Below, in pieces: positions 25,438-34,098 of a DNA stretch of 64,000 nt. The position numbers and the translations under genes are program-made. The stretch's first letter is position 1. Each line of letters starts with the position of its first letter. Source of the DNA: Dehalococcoidia bacterium (lineage in GTDB: Bacteria > Chloroflexota > Dehalococcoidia > Tepidiformales > Tepidiformaceae). The stretch is from assembly GCA_020853755.1 (NCBI GenBank), contig JADYYG010000017.1, forward strand, positions 62,001-126,000, given 5' to 3'. The notes beneath the pieces are model-generated. The model saw nothing but the letters and a program-made list of their open reading frames with translations. It was not told the DNA's origin and did no database searches.

Positions 25438-25910
25438 GCCGCCGGCGCAGCCTTGCTGACCAGCACGGTAACACCGAGCTGTTCAGCGAGGCGCTGAGCG
25501 TCAGGCGTGATGAATCGTCCGTCCACGGCAGCACGCACCGTAGCGCCGCACTTCCTCAGGAGATTGACCCTCCGCGCGATGTCTTCCACTGCCGGTAGGT
25601 CGACTCGGAGTTCGAGCTGGATCGCCATGTGAAGCTCTTGCGTTGCCGCAGCGGAGACCGGCGTTCCGGCAACAACCACATCGATGTCGTGTACGTCATC
25701 CCACTCGCCCTGGGTCAATTGTCCGGATTCCCATGCGTCAGCAACACCTGGCAGGTCTGCTGGCGTCAGGCGGCGCGCATGGCGCAGGTAAAGACAAAGG
25801 TGGGCCGGCAGGTTGTCGAAGTACCGGCTAACGAAGAAGAACCGCTGAACGTCGTCCAAGGGCTCACCGAGGAGGTCAAGCGCCTGGAGCTCCCAGTCCC
25901 GGAAATGCAT
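25434..25910 (-). CDS. Conserved-looking protein of unknown function
   Basis: A 158-residue soluble protein. The N-terminal half is helical (QALDLLGEPLDDVQRFFFVSR). The C-terminal half (residues 95-150, with DLPAVEDIARRVNLLRKCG) reads like alternating strands and helices. No catalytic motif is recognised. TAAGGT lies 6 bases before the ATG on the minus strand, supporting a leaderless start. Codon use looks less GC-biased than in the neighbours, so transfer is possible. Confidence 0.55.
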   Translation of the reverse strand: MHFRDWELQALDLLGEPLDDVQRFFFVSRYFDNLPAHLCLYLRHARRLTPADLPGVADAWESGQLTQGEWDDVHDIDVVVAGTPVSAAATQELHMAIQLELRVDLPAVEDIARRVNLLRKCGATVRAAVDGRFITPDAQRLAEQLGVTVLVSKAAPAA

Positions 25911-25984
25911 GGGTGCACCTTATCACCGTATCCGATGCCCCAGCGTGAATCGCGCCGTCAGCGGCACGGCCGCCGGCCCTGCCG

Positions 25985-26899
25985 CTACCCGGCTTCGACG
26001 GCAGCGAGGGCTTCGTTCGTCCTGCGCGCGAACAGCCGCGGGAGGACCACGTTCATCGCCAGGCCGGCGATGATGAGCCCGGCCGCCGCGAGCTTCCACC
26101 CGGGCAGCGGCTCATCGAGGAAGAGCGCCGCCGAGGCCATGCCGAAGACCGGCACGAGCAGCGCCATCGGCGTGATCGCGGCGGCGGGGTGCTTCGCCAG
26201 CAGCCAGCCCCAGATGCCGTAGCCGAACATCGTATTGCCGGCCGACTGGTAGACCAGCGCCAGCCACGTCTCCCAGCTGGCAGCCTCGAACCCCGCATGC
26301 ACGTCGCCCCAGCCCTCGAAAACGAACGTGAGCGCGTAGAGCGGCGGCAGCGCGAAGACACTCGACCAGACGACAAAGGCGAGCATGTTCACGTCTGTCG
26401 CGCGCTTGCTCACCATGTTGCCGCAGGCCCAGCTGAAGGCCGCCAGCAGGGCGAGAACGAGCCCCTTCGCGGTCGTGCTGCCGCCGGTATTCGCGCCGAT
26501 GACAGCGATGCCCGCGACAGCAAGCGCGAGCGCCGCGACCTGGTAGGCCTTCACCCGTTCGCCGGCAAGCGCCATCGAGAGGCCGATGGTGAAGAACACC
26601 TGCGTCTGGAGTACGAGCGAAGCCATCCCCGGCGAGATGTCCGACTTCATGGCGACGTAGAGCAGGCCGAACTGCCCGGCCCCGATGAACACGCCGTAGG
26701 CGGCCAACGTCCCGATCGGCACGGCGGGCCGCTTGAGGAAAAAGGCGGCCGGCAGGAAGGCGAGCGTGAAGCGCAGAGCGGCGAACATCAGCGGCGGGAA
26801 GTCGCCCAAGGCGACCTTGATAACGGTGAAGTTGATACCCCAGACGGCGACCACGGCGACAGCGAGGAGAAGGTGCCGGGGCGGAGGCGTGTGGTGCAT
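25985..26899 (-). CDS. eamA: EamA-type drug/metabolite exporter
   Basis: A 304-residue, ten-helix DMT-superfamily transporter. Similarity to E. coli EamA (cysteine/O-acetylserine exporter) is evident along its length: VVAVWGINFTVIKV, PPLMFAALRF, GMASLVLQTQVFFTI, AFSWACGNM and GYGIWGWLL. The export role is inferred from that family. TACGCT (26912-26907) ends 7 bases before ATG 26899, so it is probably leaderless. Confidence 0.85.
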   Translation of the reverse strand: MHHTPPPRHLLLAVAVVAVWGINFTVIKVALGDFPPLMFAALRFTLAFLPAAFFLKRPAVPIGTLAAYGVFIGAGQFGLLYVAMKSDISPGMASLVLQTQVFFTIGLSMALAGERVKAYQVAALALAVAGIAVIGANTGGSTTAKGLVLALLAAFSWACGNMVSKRATDVNMLAFVVWSSVFALPPLYALTFVFEGWGDVHAGFEAASWETWLALVYQSAGNTMFGYGIWGWLLAKHPAAAITPMALLVPVFGMASAALFLDEPLPGWKLAAAGLIIAGLAMNVVLPRLFARRTNEALAAVEAG

Positions 26900-27005
26900 T
26901 CATACCAGCGTAGCGGCCGGAGACCGTATCGCCATGCTCCAGTTCGGCGCCTGCGAGGGCCCAATGTGGCCCCGGCGCCGAACCGGGCGCGGTAAGGTTG
27001 GTGCG

Positions 27006-28169
27006 ATGGAGAGCGATGCACTGCGCGAAGCGGTCCTTGCCGCCGTCCGGGCCGAGGGGTTCGAACTGGCCGGGATCGCCCCGGCGGCGGCCGTGCCTGC
27101 GGTGCGCGAGGCCGCGAACGACGCCCTCGCCGCGGGCCGCCTCGCCGGGATGGGCTGGATGGACCCCGCCTGGCTCGAACGGGCGACCGACCCGGACTGC
27201 TTCCTCCCGGGAGCGCGCTCGCTGATCGTTGTGGCCCTGCCGAACCACTCGCCCGAGCCGGAACCCGGCCCTGCGGCAGGCGCGCGTGGGCGGGTGGCCC
27301 GCTACGCCCGCGGGCGCGACTACCACCGCGTCTTCGAAAAGCGCCTCCGCCGCATCGCCCGGCGGCTGCGCGAGGAGTTCGGTGCAGACGCCCGCGCAAC
27401 CGTGGACTACGGGCCGCTCCTCGAACGGCCGTACGCCGAACTGGCCGGGCTGGCATGGCGCGGCAGGTCGACCATGGCGCTGCTGCCCGGCTTCGGGCCA
27501 TGGGTCATGCTCGGCGTGGTCGCGACGACCCTCGACCTCCCAGCGGACGCGCCGATCCGCAAGTCATGCGGCAGTTGCGCGCGCTGCATCACGGCCTGCC
27601 CAACAGGCGCCATCGCGCCGGACGGCGGTGTGGTCGATGCGCGGCGCTGCATCAGCTACCACACGATCGAGAACCGGGGCGCCATCCCGCGCGAACTGCG
27701 CCCCCTCTTCGGCGACTGGGTGTTCGGCTGCGACGCCTGCCTCGACACCTGCCCCGTCGGCCAGTCCCGCTTCGAAAGTTGCGCGGAGTTCGAACCCACC
27801 GGCCCGGACGAGGCCCACCCGCCACTGGCCGGTCTGCTCGCGCTCACCGAAGAAACGTTCCTCGAACGTTTCCGTGGCCGGGCGATCATGCGGGCGAAGC
27901 GGGACGGCCTCGCCCGCAACGCCTGCATCGCACTCGGGAACGTTGGCACAGCTGACGACCTTCCCACGCTGGCCGGGGCGCTGCACGATGCTTCGCCGCT
28001 GATTCGCGGGCATGCCGCATGGGCCATCGGCCATCTCGCGAACCGCTGCGCCGCGGGGTCAAGGGTTCGCCCCGTGCTTGAAAGGGCGCTGACAGAGGAA
28101 CACGATAGTTCTGTCCGCGAGGAGATCCGCCTCGCGCTCGCAGACCTCCAGGACGAAGGCTCACGATGA
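27006..28169 (+). CDS. queG: Epoxyqueuosine reductase
   Basis: A 387-residue iron-sulfur protein for the last step of queuosine synthesis in tRNA, reducing epoxyqueuosine with a cobalamin cofactor. The general-acid aspartate is in VDYGPLLERPYAE. Two 4Fe-4S motifs are complete (CGSCARCITACPTGAI and CDACLDTCP), and a HEAT-like tail (residues 300-385) binds tRNA. TAAGGT (26993-26998) lies 7 bases before ATG 27006. It overlaps the next gene by ATGA. Confidence 0.93.
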   Translation: MESDALREAVLAAVRAEGFELAGIAPAAAVPAVREAANDALAAGRLAGMGWMDPAWLERATDPDCFLPGARSLIVVALPNHSPEPEPGPAAGARGRVARYARGRDYHRVFEKRLRRIARRLREEFGADARATVDYGPLLERPYAELAGLAWRGRSTMALLPGFGPWVMLGVVATTLDLPADAPIRKSCGSCARCITACPTGAIAPDGGVVDARRCISYHTIENRGAIPRELRPLFGDWVFGCDACLDTCPVGQSRFESCAEFEPTGPDEAHPPLAGLLALTEETFLERFRGRAIMRAKRDGLARNACIALGNVGTADDLPTLAGALHDASPLIRGHAAWAIGHLANRCAAGSRVRPVLERALTEEHDSSVREEIRLALADLQDEGSR

Positions 28170-28666
28170 CCGATCTCCCTCTTCTCGAACGGCGCCGCAT
28201 TGAGGCGGGCGTCCTCGTCCCGCTCATCCGCGCAATGCAGGCCGAATTCGGCGAAGAGGCTGTGAACAGGGTGGTTGGCAGCACCATTCGCGAGCTCGCG
28301 TTCGCGCAGGGCCAGGAGGCCGCCCGGGCCGCGAACATCGACTCCATGGCTGCGCTCGCCAACCGCTTCCAGACCGGCGTCCTTCGCGAGGGCTCGCTCA
28401 TCGTCGATGTCGTGGACGACAGCGAGCAGGCCTTCGGCTTCAACGTGACGCGCTGCAAGTTCATGGAGATGTACGAGGCCATGGGCGCGCGAGACCTCGG
28501 ATTCCTGTTGTCCTGCAACCGTGACTTCGCGATGTTCGAAGGGATGGCCCCCGGACTCGATTTCGACCGCACCCAGACGCGGATGGAGGGTGCACCGCAC
28601 TGCGACTTCCGCTACCGCCTGCGCGATGCCGGCGCAGCGGAAGCCGGGGGGAAAGGCACGATCTGA
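28166..28666 (+). CDS. ATC hydrolase-like protein (L-2-amino-thiazoline-4-carboxylate hydrolase family)
   Basis: A 166-residue protein resembling the PF14196 family. It is helical at the N terminus, and the family's C-terminal FDRTQTRMEGAPHCDFRY is clear. Cys-containing VTRCKFMEMY and LLSCNRDFA are also typical. The named activity (thiazoline ring hydrolysis) is proven for few members. ATG 28166 overlaps the queG stop, so it is translationally coupled; why it is linked to queG is not known. Confidence 0.75.
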   Translation: MTDLPLLERRRIEAGVLVPLIRAMQAEFGEEAVNRVVGSTIRELAFAQGQEAARAANIDSMAALANRFQTGVLREGSLIVDVVDDSEQAFGFNVTRCKFMEMYEAMGARDLGFLLSCNRDFAMFEGMAPGLDFDRTQTRMEGAPHCDFRYRLRDAGAAEAGGKGTI

Positions 28667-29485
28667 ATGGCTGACGCCATCGTCTTTGGCGCGCCGAATA
28701 CGCTCGCCAACCGCCTCGCTGACACGCTCAGCGACGCGCTCCACACCCGCGAACGCTACCAGCAGTCGCTCGAACAACTCGCCCAGCCGGGCGTCGCCAT
28801 CGTCACGACGACGGGCGGCCTCAGTTCCGACGCCCCGGCGCTCGCCTTCGCCGATGGGTTGCGAAAGGACCCGAAGATCGACGACCAGCAGCGCCGCGCC
28901 TGGCTCACGATGCTGGCCGAAGGAGCGGCCCGGGGCGCGTTCTGCACCGTCCTTACGGACACCGGCCAGGCCGGGCCGCTAAAGGCGCGGCTGAAGGCTG
29001 ACGGGGTCCCGAAAGGCGAGCCCCTGTGCCGCCTCCTCGTCATCAACCCTGACCCGGGCAAGCCGTTCTCCGAGGACTTCGCACCTGCCATCCGGGCCGA
29101 GCGCATCGCCATCGACGAACCCTCGCCAGCAGACGACCCGGACGCCTGGCCCCAGCGTGTGGCCGAAGAGGAACGCTGGGTAGTCGAAACCGGGTACACC
29201 CCGGCCCTGCGGCCGCTCATCAACGCCGCGGGACTCGTGGTCGTCATCGACCAGCCATCCCCGGCCGCCGCGCCCGTTGAGGAGCGCCCGCCGATCCACC
29301 AGCGGATCGTCCTCGGCATCCTGCGGCGGACGTATGCCCCGATTGCGGGGCCTCGCGTTGAGCGGGACCTCGCAGCCTTCGCGCATCGCACACCCATCCT
29401 GGTGATCCGGAACGACGGCGAACGGCAGGCCGTGTCTGAAGCGCTCCTGCGCGGCGCGGCCCTCCCGTCGCCCGTACACGCCTGA
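28667..29485 (+). CDS. Unknown protein coupled to queG and ATC hydrolase genes
   Basis: A 272-residue soluble protein whose ATG directly follows the previous stop (TGAATG). It has no recognised family. It begins AIVFGAPNTLANRLADTL, which recalls a nucleotide-binding start but lacks GxGxxG, and ends with a Rossmann-like VLVIRNDGERQ. Residues 200-220 are Pro/Ala-rich. It forms the third gene of a coupled set, so a related function is expected. Confidence 0.6.
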   Translation: MADAIVFGAPNTLANRLADTLSDALHTRERYQQSLEQLAQPGVAIVTTTGGLSSDAPALAFADGLRKDPKIDDQQRRAWLTMLAEGAARGAFCTVLTDTGQAGPLKARLKADGVPKGEPLCRLLVINPDPGKPFSEDFAPAIRAERIAIDEPSPADDPDAWPQRVAEEERWVVETGYTPALRPLINAAGLVVVIDQPSPAAAPVEERPPIHQRIVLGILRRTYAPIAGPRVERDLAAFAHRTPILVIRNDGERQAVSEALLRGAALPSPVHA

Positions 29486-29571
29486 CTTCGAACGGACGGA
29501 GGTGCTGACGGCTCCGGGCGCGAGGCGTAGGCTAGGCGCGTTCAACACGTGATTCCTCCGGGGGTGTCAGC

Positions 29572-30240
29572 ATGGGAGAAATGGTTACCTTCGCCGCGAA
29601 CGGCGGCACAGCGAGCGGCTACCTGGCGAAACCGGCCAGCGGCAGCGGCAAGGGCGTGGTCGTCATCCAGGAATGGTGGGGGCTGAACGCCAACATCAAG
29701 GGCATCGCCGACCGCTTCGCCGCCGAGGGCTTCGTCGCCCTCGCGCCGGACATGTACCACGGCACCGTGACCGCCGAGCCGGACGAGGCGGGAAAGCTCC
29801 TGATGGCGCTCAACATCCCGCGCGCCGAGACGGACCTGAAGGGCGCCGTCGCCTACCTGAAAGGCCAGACCGGCGGCCCCGTCGGCACGGTCGGCTTCTG
29901 CATGGGCGGCGCGCTCTCGCTCTTCGCAGCCTGCAACAGCAACGGCGATGTCGGCGCCTGCGTCGACTTCTACGGCGGCCACCCTGCGGTGAAGTACAAC
30001 TGGGACGGGCTGACAGCGCCGGTGCTGGGACTCTGGGCCGAACATGACGACTTCGTGAACCCGAACATCCCGACCTTCGAAGCGGAGATGACGAAGCGGA
30101 ACATCAACCACGAGTTCCATACCTACCCCGGCACGCAGCACGCCTTCTTCAACGATGAGCATCCCGAGCCGCAGTACAACCCGGCGGCGGCGAAGGACGC
30201 CTGGGAGAAGACGCTCGCCTTCTACCGCAAGCACCTGTAG
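29572..30240 (+). CDS. Dienelactone hydrolase family protein, second copy
   Basis: A 222-residue hydrolase. The nucleophile is Cys110 in GFCMGG, Glu34 lies in IQEWWGLN, the acid is in WAEHDDF (about 159-160) and the base is His190 in GTQHAFF. This version has the EWWGL and QHAFFN features of the true dienelactone hydrolase branch more than the copy at 10412. A GGGGG site precedes ATG 29572. It is 40 bases ahead of an SDR gene and probably co-transcribed with it. Confidence 0.9.
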   Translation: MGEMVTFAANGGTASGYLAKPASGSGKGVVVIQEWWGLNANIKGIADRFAAEGFVALAPDMYHGTVTAEPDEAGKLLMALNIPRAETDLKGAVAYLKGQTGGPVGTVGFCMGGALSLFAACNSNGDVGACVDFYGGHPAVKYNWDGLTAPVLGLWAEHDDFVNPNIPTFEAEMTKRNINHEFHTYPGTQHAFFNDEHPEPQYNPAAAKDAWEKTLAFYRKHL

Positions 30241-30279
30241 GCAGCGCCGGCCCCGGGCCGGGTTCGGAACGGAGGAGCC

Positions 30280-31065
30280 ATGGGCAGGCTTGATGGCAAG
30301 GTCGCGATCGTCACCGGCGGCGGATCGGGCATCGGCAAGGCCGCGGTCGAACGGTTCGTCGCCGAAGGCGCCCGCGTCATCATCGCGGATACGAACAGCG
30401 ACGCTATCGGCGAACTGATCGGCCAGCTCGGCCACAACTACGCCGACGGCGCGCAGGTGGACGTCCGGGATGAGGCGGCCGTCGAACGGATGGTGGCGCA
30501 GGCCGTGCGCCGGTTCGGGCGGCTCGACATCGCGGTCAACAACGCCGGCATCGGCGGCTTCTCGCCGATCCAGGAGTACGCGCTCGAAGACTGGGATCGC
30601 GTGCTCGGCATCTCGCTCACCGGGACGTTCCTCTGCATCAAGCACGAAGCGAAGCGCTTTATCGCCCAGGGCAGCGGCGGCAGCATCATCAACATCGCCA
30701 GCCTGAACGCGATCCAGGCGACGGAGGGCTTCGCCGCCTACTGTTCGGCGAAGGCGGGCGTGGCGATGCTCACGAAGGTGGCGGCGCTCGAACTCGGCCG
30801 CCACCGCATTCGCGTGAACGCCATCGGCCCCGGCCTGATCCACACGCCCGCGACCGCCGGGATGCTGGCAATCCCCGGCCTCGAAGACGCCTTCATCCAC
30901 GAGGCCCCCATCGGCCGCGCCGGTGAACCGGAGGACATCGCGAGCCTGCTCGTTTACCTCGGGTCGGATGAATCGACCCTGATGACCGGGCAGACGCTCT
31001 ACATCGATGGCGGGGCGAGCCTGAAGAAGTACCCAGAGCTGTTCTCGTTCTTCGGCCAGGGCTGA
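30280..31065 (+). CDS. Short-chain dehydrogenase/reductase
   Basis: A 261-residue classical SDR. It has the cofactor motif TGGGSGIG (12-19), NNAG (87-90), the catalytic Ser141, Tyr154 and Lys158, and the family end TGQTLYIDGGASL. An Asp at the end of strand 2 (VIIADT) favours NAD. GGAGGAG precedes ATG 30280. The substrate cannot be told; linkage to the lactone hydrolase suggests a small hydroxy or keto acid pathway, by inference. Confidence 0.9.
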   Translation: MGRLDGKVAIVTGGGSGIGKAAVERFVAEGARVIIADTNSDAIGELIGQLGHNYADGAQVDVRDEAAVERMVAQAVRRFGRLDIAVNNAGIGGFSPIQEYALEDWDRVLGISLTGTFLCIKHEAKRFIAQGSGGSIINIASLNAIQATEGFAAYCSAKAGVAMLTKVAALELGRHRIRVNAIGPGLIHTPATAGMLAIPGLEDAFIHEAPIGRAGEPEDIASLLVYLGSDESTLMTGQTLYIDGGASLKKYPELFSFFGQG

Positions 31066-31192
31066 GGCGCCGGGCCATCCGGCCGGGTGACGCTGGCCGG
31101 GTGGCGGTAGCCCTCCATCCATTGCGGCGGTAGCATGCGGATCAGGGAGTCGCGTCATCAACGCGACACCGCTCAGGCGCTGGAGGGTTGCC

Positions 31193-31402
31193 GTGTTCCA
31201 GCCGTTGGAACTGCACATGGAACGGGTTGAAGCGGGGTGGGAGGTACGCTCCAAGGGCCACCGCGGGATCATCTTCGCGACGTTCTACGAGGCGATGGAA
31301 GCAGTTGCCGAGTACGCCGGTACGACACCGGCCGACCTCACTGTCCGCCACGACGGCACCGTGGTGGTGCATCGCGACGGCCCGGATTCGAAGACGGGCT
31401 GA
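31193..31402 (+). CDS. Small DUF2188-like protein
   Basis: A 69-residue protein starting at GTG 31193 after CTGGAGGG. The layout W-x-V-x-x-x-G, then helix (ATFYEAMEAVAEYAG), then a short hairpin (DGTVVVHRDG) resembles the DUF2188 fold. The function of that family is not known. A 127-base gap separates it from the SDR gene. Confidence 0.55.
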   Translation: MFQPLELHMERVEAGWEVRSKGHRGIIFATFYEAMEAVAEYAGTTPADLTVRHDGTVVVHRDGPDSKTG

Positions 31403-31417
31403 CGGTCCCCTGCAGGA

Positions 31418-31723
31418 CTATGCCGCGGGCGCTTCCTCTTCGCTCTGACCGAACACACGCGTCATCAGGTCGATCCATTCCTGGTGGGCCACTTCCCAGG
31501 GGAGGTCCGGGTCGTCGTAGTGCGGCGGGTCGAACCGTACTTCGCCCCAGAGACGGACGTTGTCAGCCTCGGCGGCACGCCTGCGGGCCTCCGCGCTGAT
31601 CTCCACCGAATCACGAGGGGCAGGCGCGGGCAGGGGGAGGTCTCCGTGCGGCGAAGAGTCTCGCGCCACCGGGAGCTGGTACGAAGCGATCGCCATGACG
31701 GCGCTGATCGGGCGGGTGTCCAT
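31418..31723 (-). CDS. Small protein with a FlgM-like SVEISAEAR motif
   Basis: A 101-residue protein with a disordered Pro-rich start. The segment DSVEISAEARRRAAE recalls the short motif at the N terminus of FlgM anti-sigma-28 proteins and of some flagellar proteins. The tail is acidic (PWEVAHQEWIDLM, then GQSEEEAP). A GGGGAAAGG site precedes ATG 31723. No flagellar gene is near, so the likeness may be chance. Its 3' end faces the small gene ending at 31402. Confidence 0.5.
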   Translation of the reverse strand: MDTRPISAVMAIASYQLPVARDSSPHGDLPLPAPAPRDSVEISAEARRRAAEADNVRLWGEVRFDPPHYDDPDLPWEVAHQEWIDLMTRVFGQSEEEAPAA

Positions 31724-31848
31724 CGAGCCTTTCCCCTTTCTCCACGGCGAGCGCGAGCGAGGCTGCGGGATTTCACCATGGTTCTCGTCCCTCAGGGGAT
31801 TCCCCTAAGGGAGCAAGCGGGTGACGCCGGCGTGACGGAGCGGTTGCC

Positions 31849-32727
31849 CTATACGTACTCCAGCAGTTGCATGCCAGCGCCGCCAAGTTCGGCCGCGGGG
31901 ATGCTTGCCCGGCGAGTTCCGGGAATGACTCCTGCCTCCGCGTCGCTGCAGGTGAACCCGCGTTCGCGGGCGAGGGCGACGGCCTCGTCGAGCGGGCCCG
32001 AAACTTCCCAGGCAGCCATGCTCGCGAGCGCGGCCGGGCGGCCTGCCATCGGGCTCTCCGGGCCAGCCGGGCCGAGCAGTTCGAAGATGGCATCGCCAAC
32101 CTTGAGCTGAAGGATGGTCATCGCCGGGGTACGGATTTCGCCGTGGACAGGCACGCCGAGGACATCGGCCCAGAAGCTGCGTGCGGCGTCGAGGTCGGGC
32201 GCCATCGCGGCGAGGTGGTCGAGGCGCTTGAGCGGGAAGGTGTGGGCGAACCGGCCCGCCGCCTTCGAACGCTCGAAGCGAGCGTCCCACGTCTCCGGGT
32301 AGGCGATGAGCGAGACGGCGAACGGCAGCGCGCCACGGCTGTCGATGCGGGCGATGTCGCAGACCTTCGAACCATCCGGGCGGTGGACGGCGCTGACCGG
32401 TGCGGCATACCCGGCAGCCTCAACCGAGGCGGCGGCCGCACGGATGTCACTCACGCCGAACGTCACCGCGGCGGCGCCCCCGCCTCGCCCAAGCACGTCA
32501 ACGTAGTCCTGGCGGCCCGCTGCGCTCGCCCGCGAAGCATCAGTGACGGTCAGCAGTTCGAGGTAGGCCGCGTTCTCCGGGGATGCCCCCACGAAGCAGG
32601 CACGGTTCGCCGTGCCCATCCCGGCATGGTGCGCTTCAGGGGTGAGGACGAGTCCGAGCTGTTCGTAACGGGCGGCGACGGCAAGGTCCGGGACCAGGCA
32701 GACAAGGTGGTCGATTCGTTCAAGCAT
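31849..32727 (-). CDS. Glyoxalase-like (VOC) two-module protein
   Basis: A 292-residue protein with two vicinal-oxygen-chelate modules, starting at IDHLVCLVPDLAVAARYEQLGL and again near residue 167 (LDHLAAMAPDLDAARSFWADVLG). The His of each start is in the usual metal-ligand place, and LLEYV/IFELLG hold the acidic partners. The first module resembles Glyoxalase_3. TACACT (32739-32734) lies 6 bases before ATG 32727. Substrate unknown. Confidence 0.8.
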   Translation of the reverse strand: MLERIDHLVCLVPDLAVAARYEQLGLVLTPEAHHAGMGTANRACFVGASPENAAYLELLTVTDASRASAAGRQDYVDVLGRGGGAAAVTFGVSDIRAAAASVEAAGYAAPVSAVHRPDGSKVCDIARIDSRGALPFAVSLIAYPETWDARFERSKAAGRFAHTFPLKRLDHLAAMAPDLDAARSFWADVLGVPVHGEIRTPAMTILQLKVGDAIFELLGPAGPESPMAGRPAALASMAAWEVSGPLDEAVALARERGFTCSDAEAGVIPGTRRASIPAAELGGAGMQLLEYV

Positions 32728-32733
32728 TGCCGC

Positions 32734-32769
32734 AGTGTAGCCGCTCGACGGGCTCGCCCCGTGTACACT
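32734..32769. promoter_or_regulatory. Face-to-face -10 elements of a divergent pair
   Basis: Two identical TACACT hexamers, one on each strand (32739-32734 and 32764-32769), serve the genes starting at 32727 and 32778. Only 50 bases separate the start codons, so both messages would be leaderless and the -35 regions of the two promoters overlap. Confidence 0.55.
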
Positions 32770-32777
32770 CCGCCGCT

Positions 32778-32984
32778 ATGAAGACCGCGTTTTACGAAGC
32801 TGACGCCTTCTCGGGCAGCAAAGGCGACCACCTCTGTGACCTCGACTCTGACTACCGCTGGGAGAAGGGTGACGAGGTCTGGGTGGAAGCGAACGGCAAG
32901 CGCACGAAGCTGCGCATCACCTGGGTGAACGTGACGGTGAAGGACGGGACGGTGACGCGCGAGTTGCTCGGCCTCAAGCTCTGA
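32778..32984 (+). CDS. Small protein of unknown function
   Basis: A 68-residue protein, charged, with a W-rich middle (YRWEKGDEVWVEANGKRTKL) and predicted beta strands, like a small SH3/OB-type barrel. TACACT (32764-32769) lies 8 bases before ATG 32778. Earlier in-frame codons overlap the divergent gene and were rejected. Confidence 0.55.
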   Translation: MKTAFYEADAFSGSKGDHLCDLDSDYRWEKGDEVWVEANGKRTKLRITWVNVTVKDGTVTRELLGLKL

Positions 32985-32988
32985 CCGG

Positions 32989-33291
32989 TTACTTCCCGAG
33001 GGTGTAGCCGCCGGGCAGCGTCCAGCCGCCGGCTTTCGGGCCGCCGCGCGTGGTCACGCTAATCCCGCCGCCGCCGATGTTGAGGTTGATGCCGCCGGGG
33101 AGCGCAATCGTCTGGCGGCGAGCTGTCCGCTTTGTGGTTCGGCGCGTGCGGGTCGTCACTCGTCGCCGGACCGTCTTCGTGCGCGACCGGCGAACCGCCG
33201 GCTTCGCGGGACTTCGGCGGCGCGCGGTCGAACTCGAAGTTCGGCGGGAAGACGGCTTGCGGGCGGCGGGCTTGCGGCGGGCAGCGGGCAT
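32989..33291 (-). CDS. Arg/Lys-rich basic protein with glycine-rich tail
   Basis: A 100-residue protein. Residues 1-60 are almost wholly Arg, Lys, Ser, Thr, Ala and Pro (such as RRRSPAKPAVRRSRTKTVRRR), like histone H1-type or nucleoid-binding tails. The last 40 residues are glycine-rich and hydrophobic (LPGGINLNIGGGGISVTTRGG), a pattern suited to beta strands. GGAG precedes ATG 33291. Binding to nucleic acid is inferred from charge. Its stop lies 4 bases from that of the facing gene. Confidence 0.55.
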   Translation of the reverse strand: MPAARRKPAARKPSSRRTSSSTARRRSPAKPAVRRSRTKTVRRRVTTRTRRTTKRTARRQTIALPGGINLNIGGGGISVTTRGGPKAGGWTLPGGYTLGK

Positions 33292-33417
33292 GGGGATGGC
33301 TCCGGGTGAACTGCGCGCATCCTACCCGAGGCGGCGGTTCCGCGGCTCAAGAACGGCCTTCCCGGCCAATGGCTTTCTCATGCAGGTCTCATAAACCTGT
33401 GGTCGAATGGGACGTAC

Positions 33418-34098
33418 ATGAAAATCCTGCTGGTCGAAGACGAAGCGCGCCTGGCCACGGCTGTCCGCCGCGTCCTGAACGATGAGGGGTATGCCACAGA
33501 CTGGTCGGCCGACGGCGCGGACGGCCTCTCACGGGCGTCTTCGGGCGAGTACGACGTCGTGCTCCTCGACGTGATGCTCCCTTCGTACGACGGCTACGAG
33601 ATTGCCCGCCGGCTGCGGCGCGACGGCGCGACCGTGCCGATCCTCATGCTCACCGCGCGGGACGGCATCCAGGACCGGGTCCGCGGGCTCGACGCGGGCG
33701 CCGACGACTACCTCGTGAAGCCGTTCGCCCTGGCCGAACTGCTGGCGCGGGTTCGCGCCCTGAGCCGCCGCGCGAAGATGGGTGCGGCGGCGGAAACGCA
33801 GATCCTCACCGTCGGCGACCTCGAACTCGACATCCCGGCGCGCGAAGCCCGGCGTGGCTCGCGCAGGATCGAGCTTACCGCGCGCGAGTTCGCCCTCCTC
33901 GAAACGCTCATGCGGCACCCCGGCCAGGTCATGAGCCGCAGCCAGTTGCTCGACAGCGTCTGGAGCTACGACTCGACGACCGAGTCGAACGTCGTCGACA
34001 TCTACATCCACTACCTGCGCAACAAGATCGACCGCGGGTTCGACCGGAAGCTGATTCGCACAGCCCGCGGCATGGGCTACGCCATCAGGGCGGACTGA
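33418..34098 (+). CDS. OmpR-family response regulator
   Basis: A 226-residue regulator: a receiver domain (acid pocket VEDEA, phospho-acceptor Asp51 in VVLLDVMLP, switch Lys in DDYLVKPF) and a winged-helix output domain (about 128-224, with ELTAREFALLETLMRHPGQVMSR). It is coupled to the kinase gene by a one-base overlap (TGATG). The binding target is unknown. Confidence 0.93.
   Translation: MKILLVEDEARLATAVRRVLNDEGYATDWSADGADGLSRASSGEYDVVLLDVMLPSYDGYEIARRLRRDGATVPILMLTARDGIQDRVRGLDAGADDYLVKPFALAELLARVRALSRRAKMGAAAETQILTVGDLELDIPAREARRGSRRIELTAREFALLETLMRHPGQVMSRSQLLDSVWSYDSTTESNVVDIYIHYLRNKIDRGFDRKLIRTARGMGYAIRAD

Noticed and set aside
29542..31272. A 576-codon minus-strand open frame opposite the dienelactone hydrolase and SDR genes
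   Set aside because: It lies fully antisense to two well-supported enzymes and has shadow-frame composition with no domain.
31418..31723. FlgM anti-sigma factor
   Set aside because: Only the short SVEISAEAR likeness is present, the C-terminal sigma-binding helices are not, and no flagellar genes are nearby.
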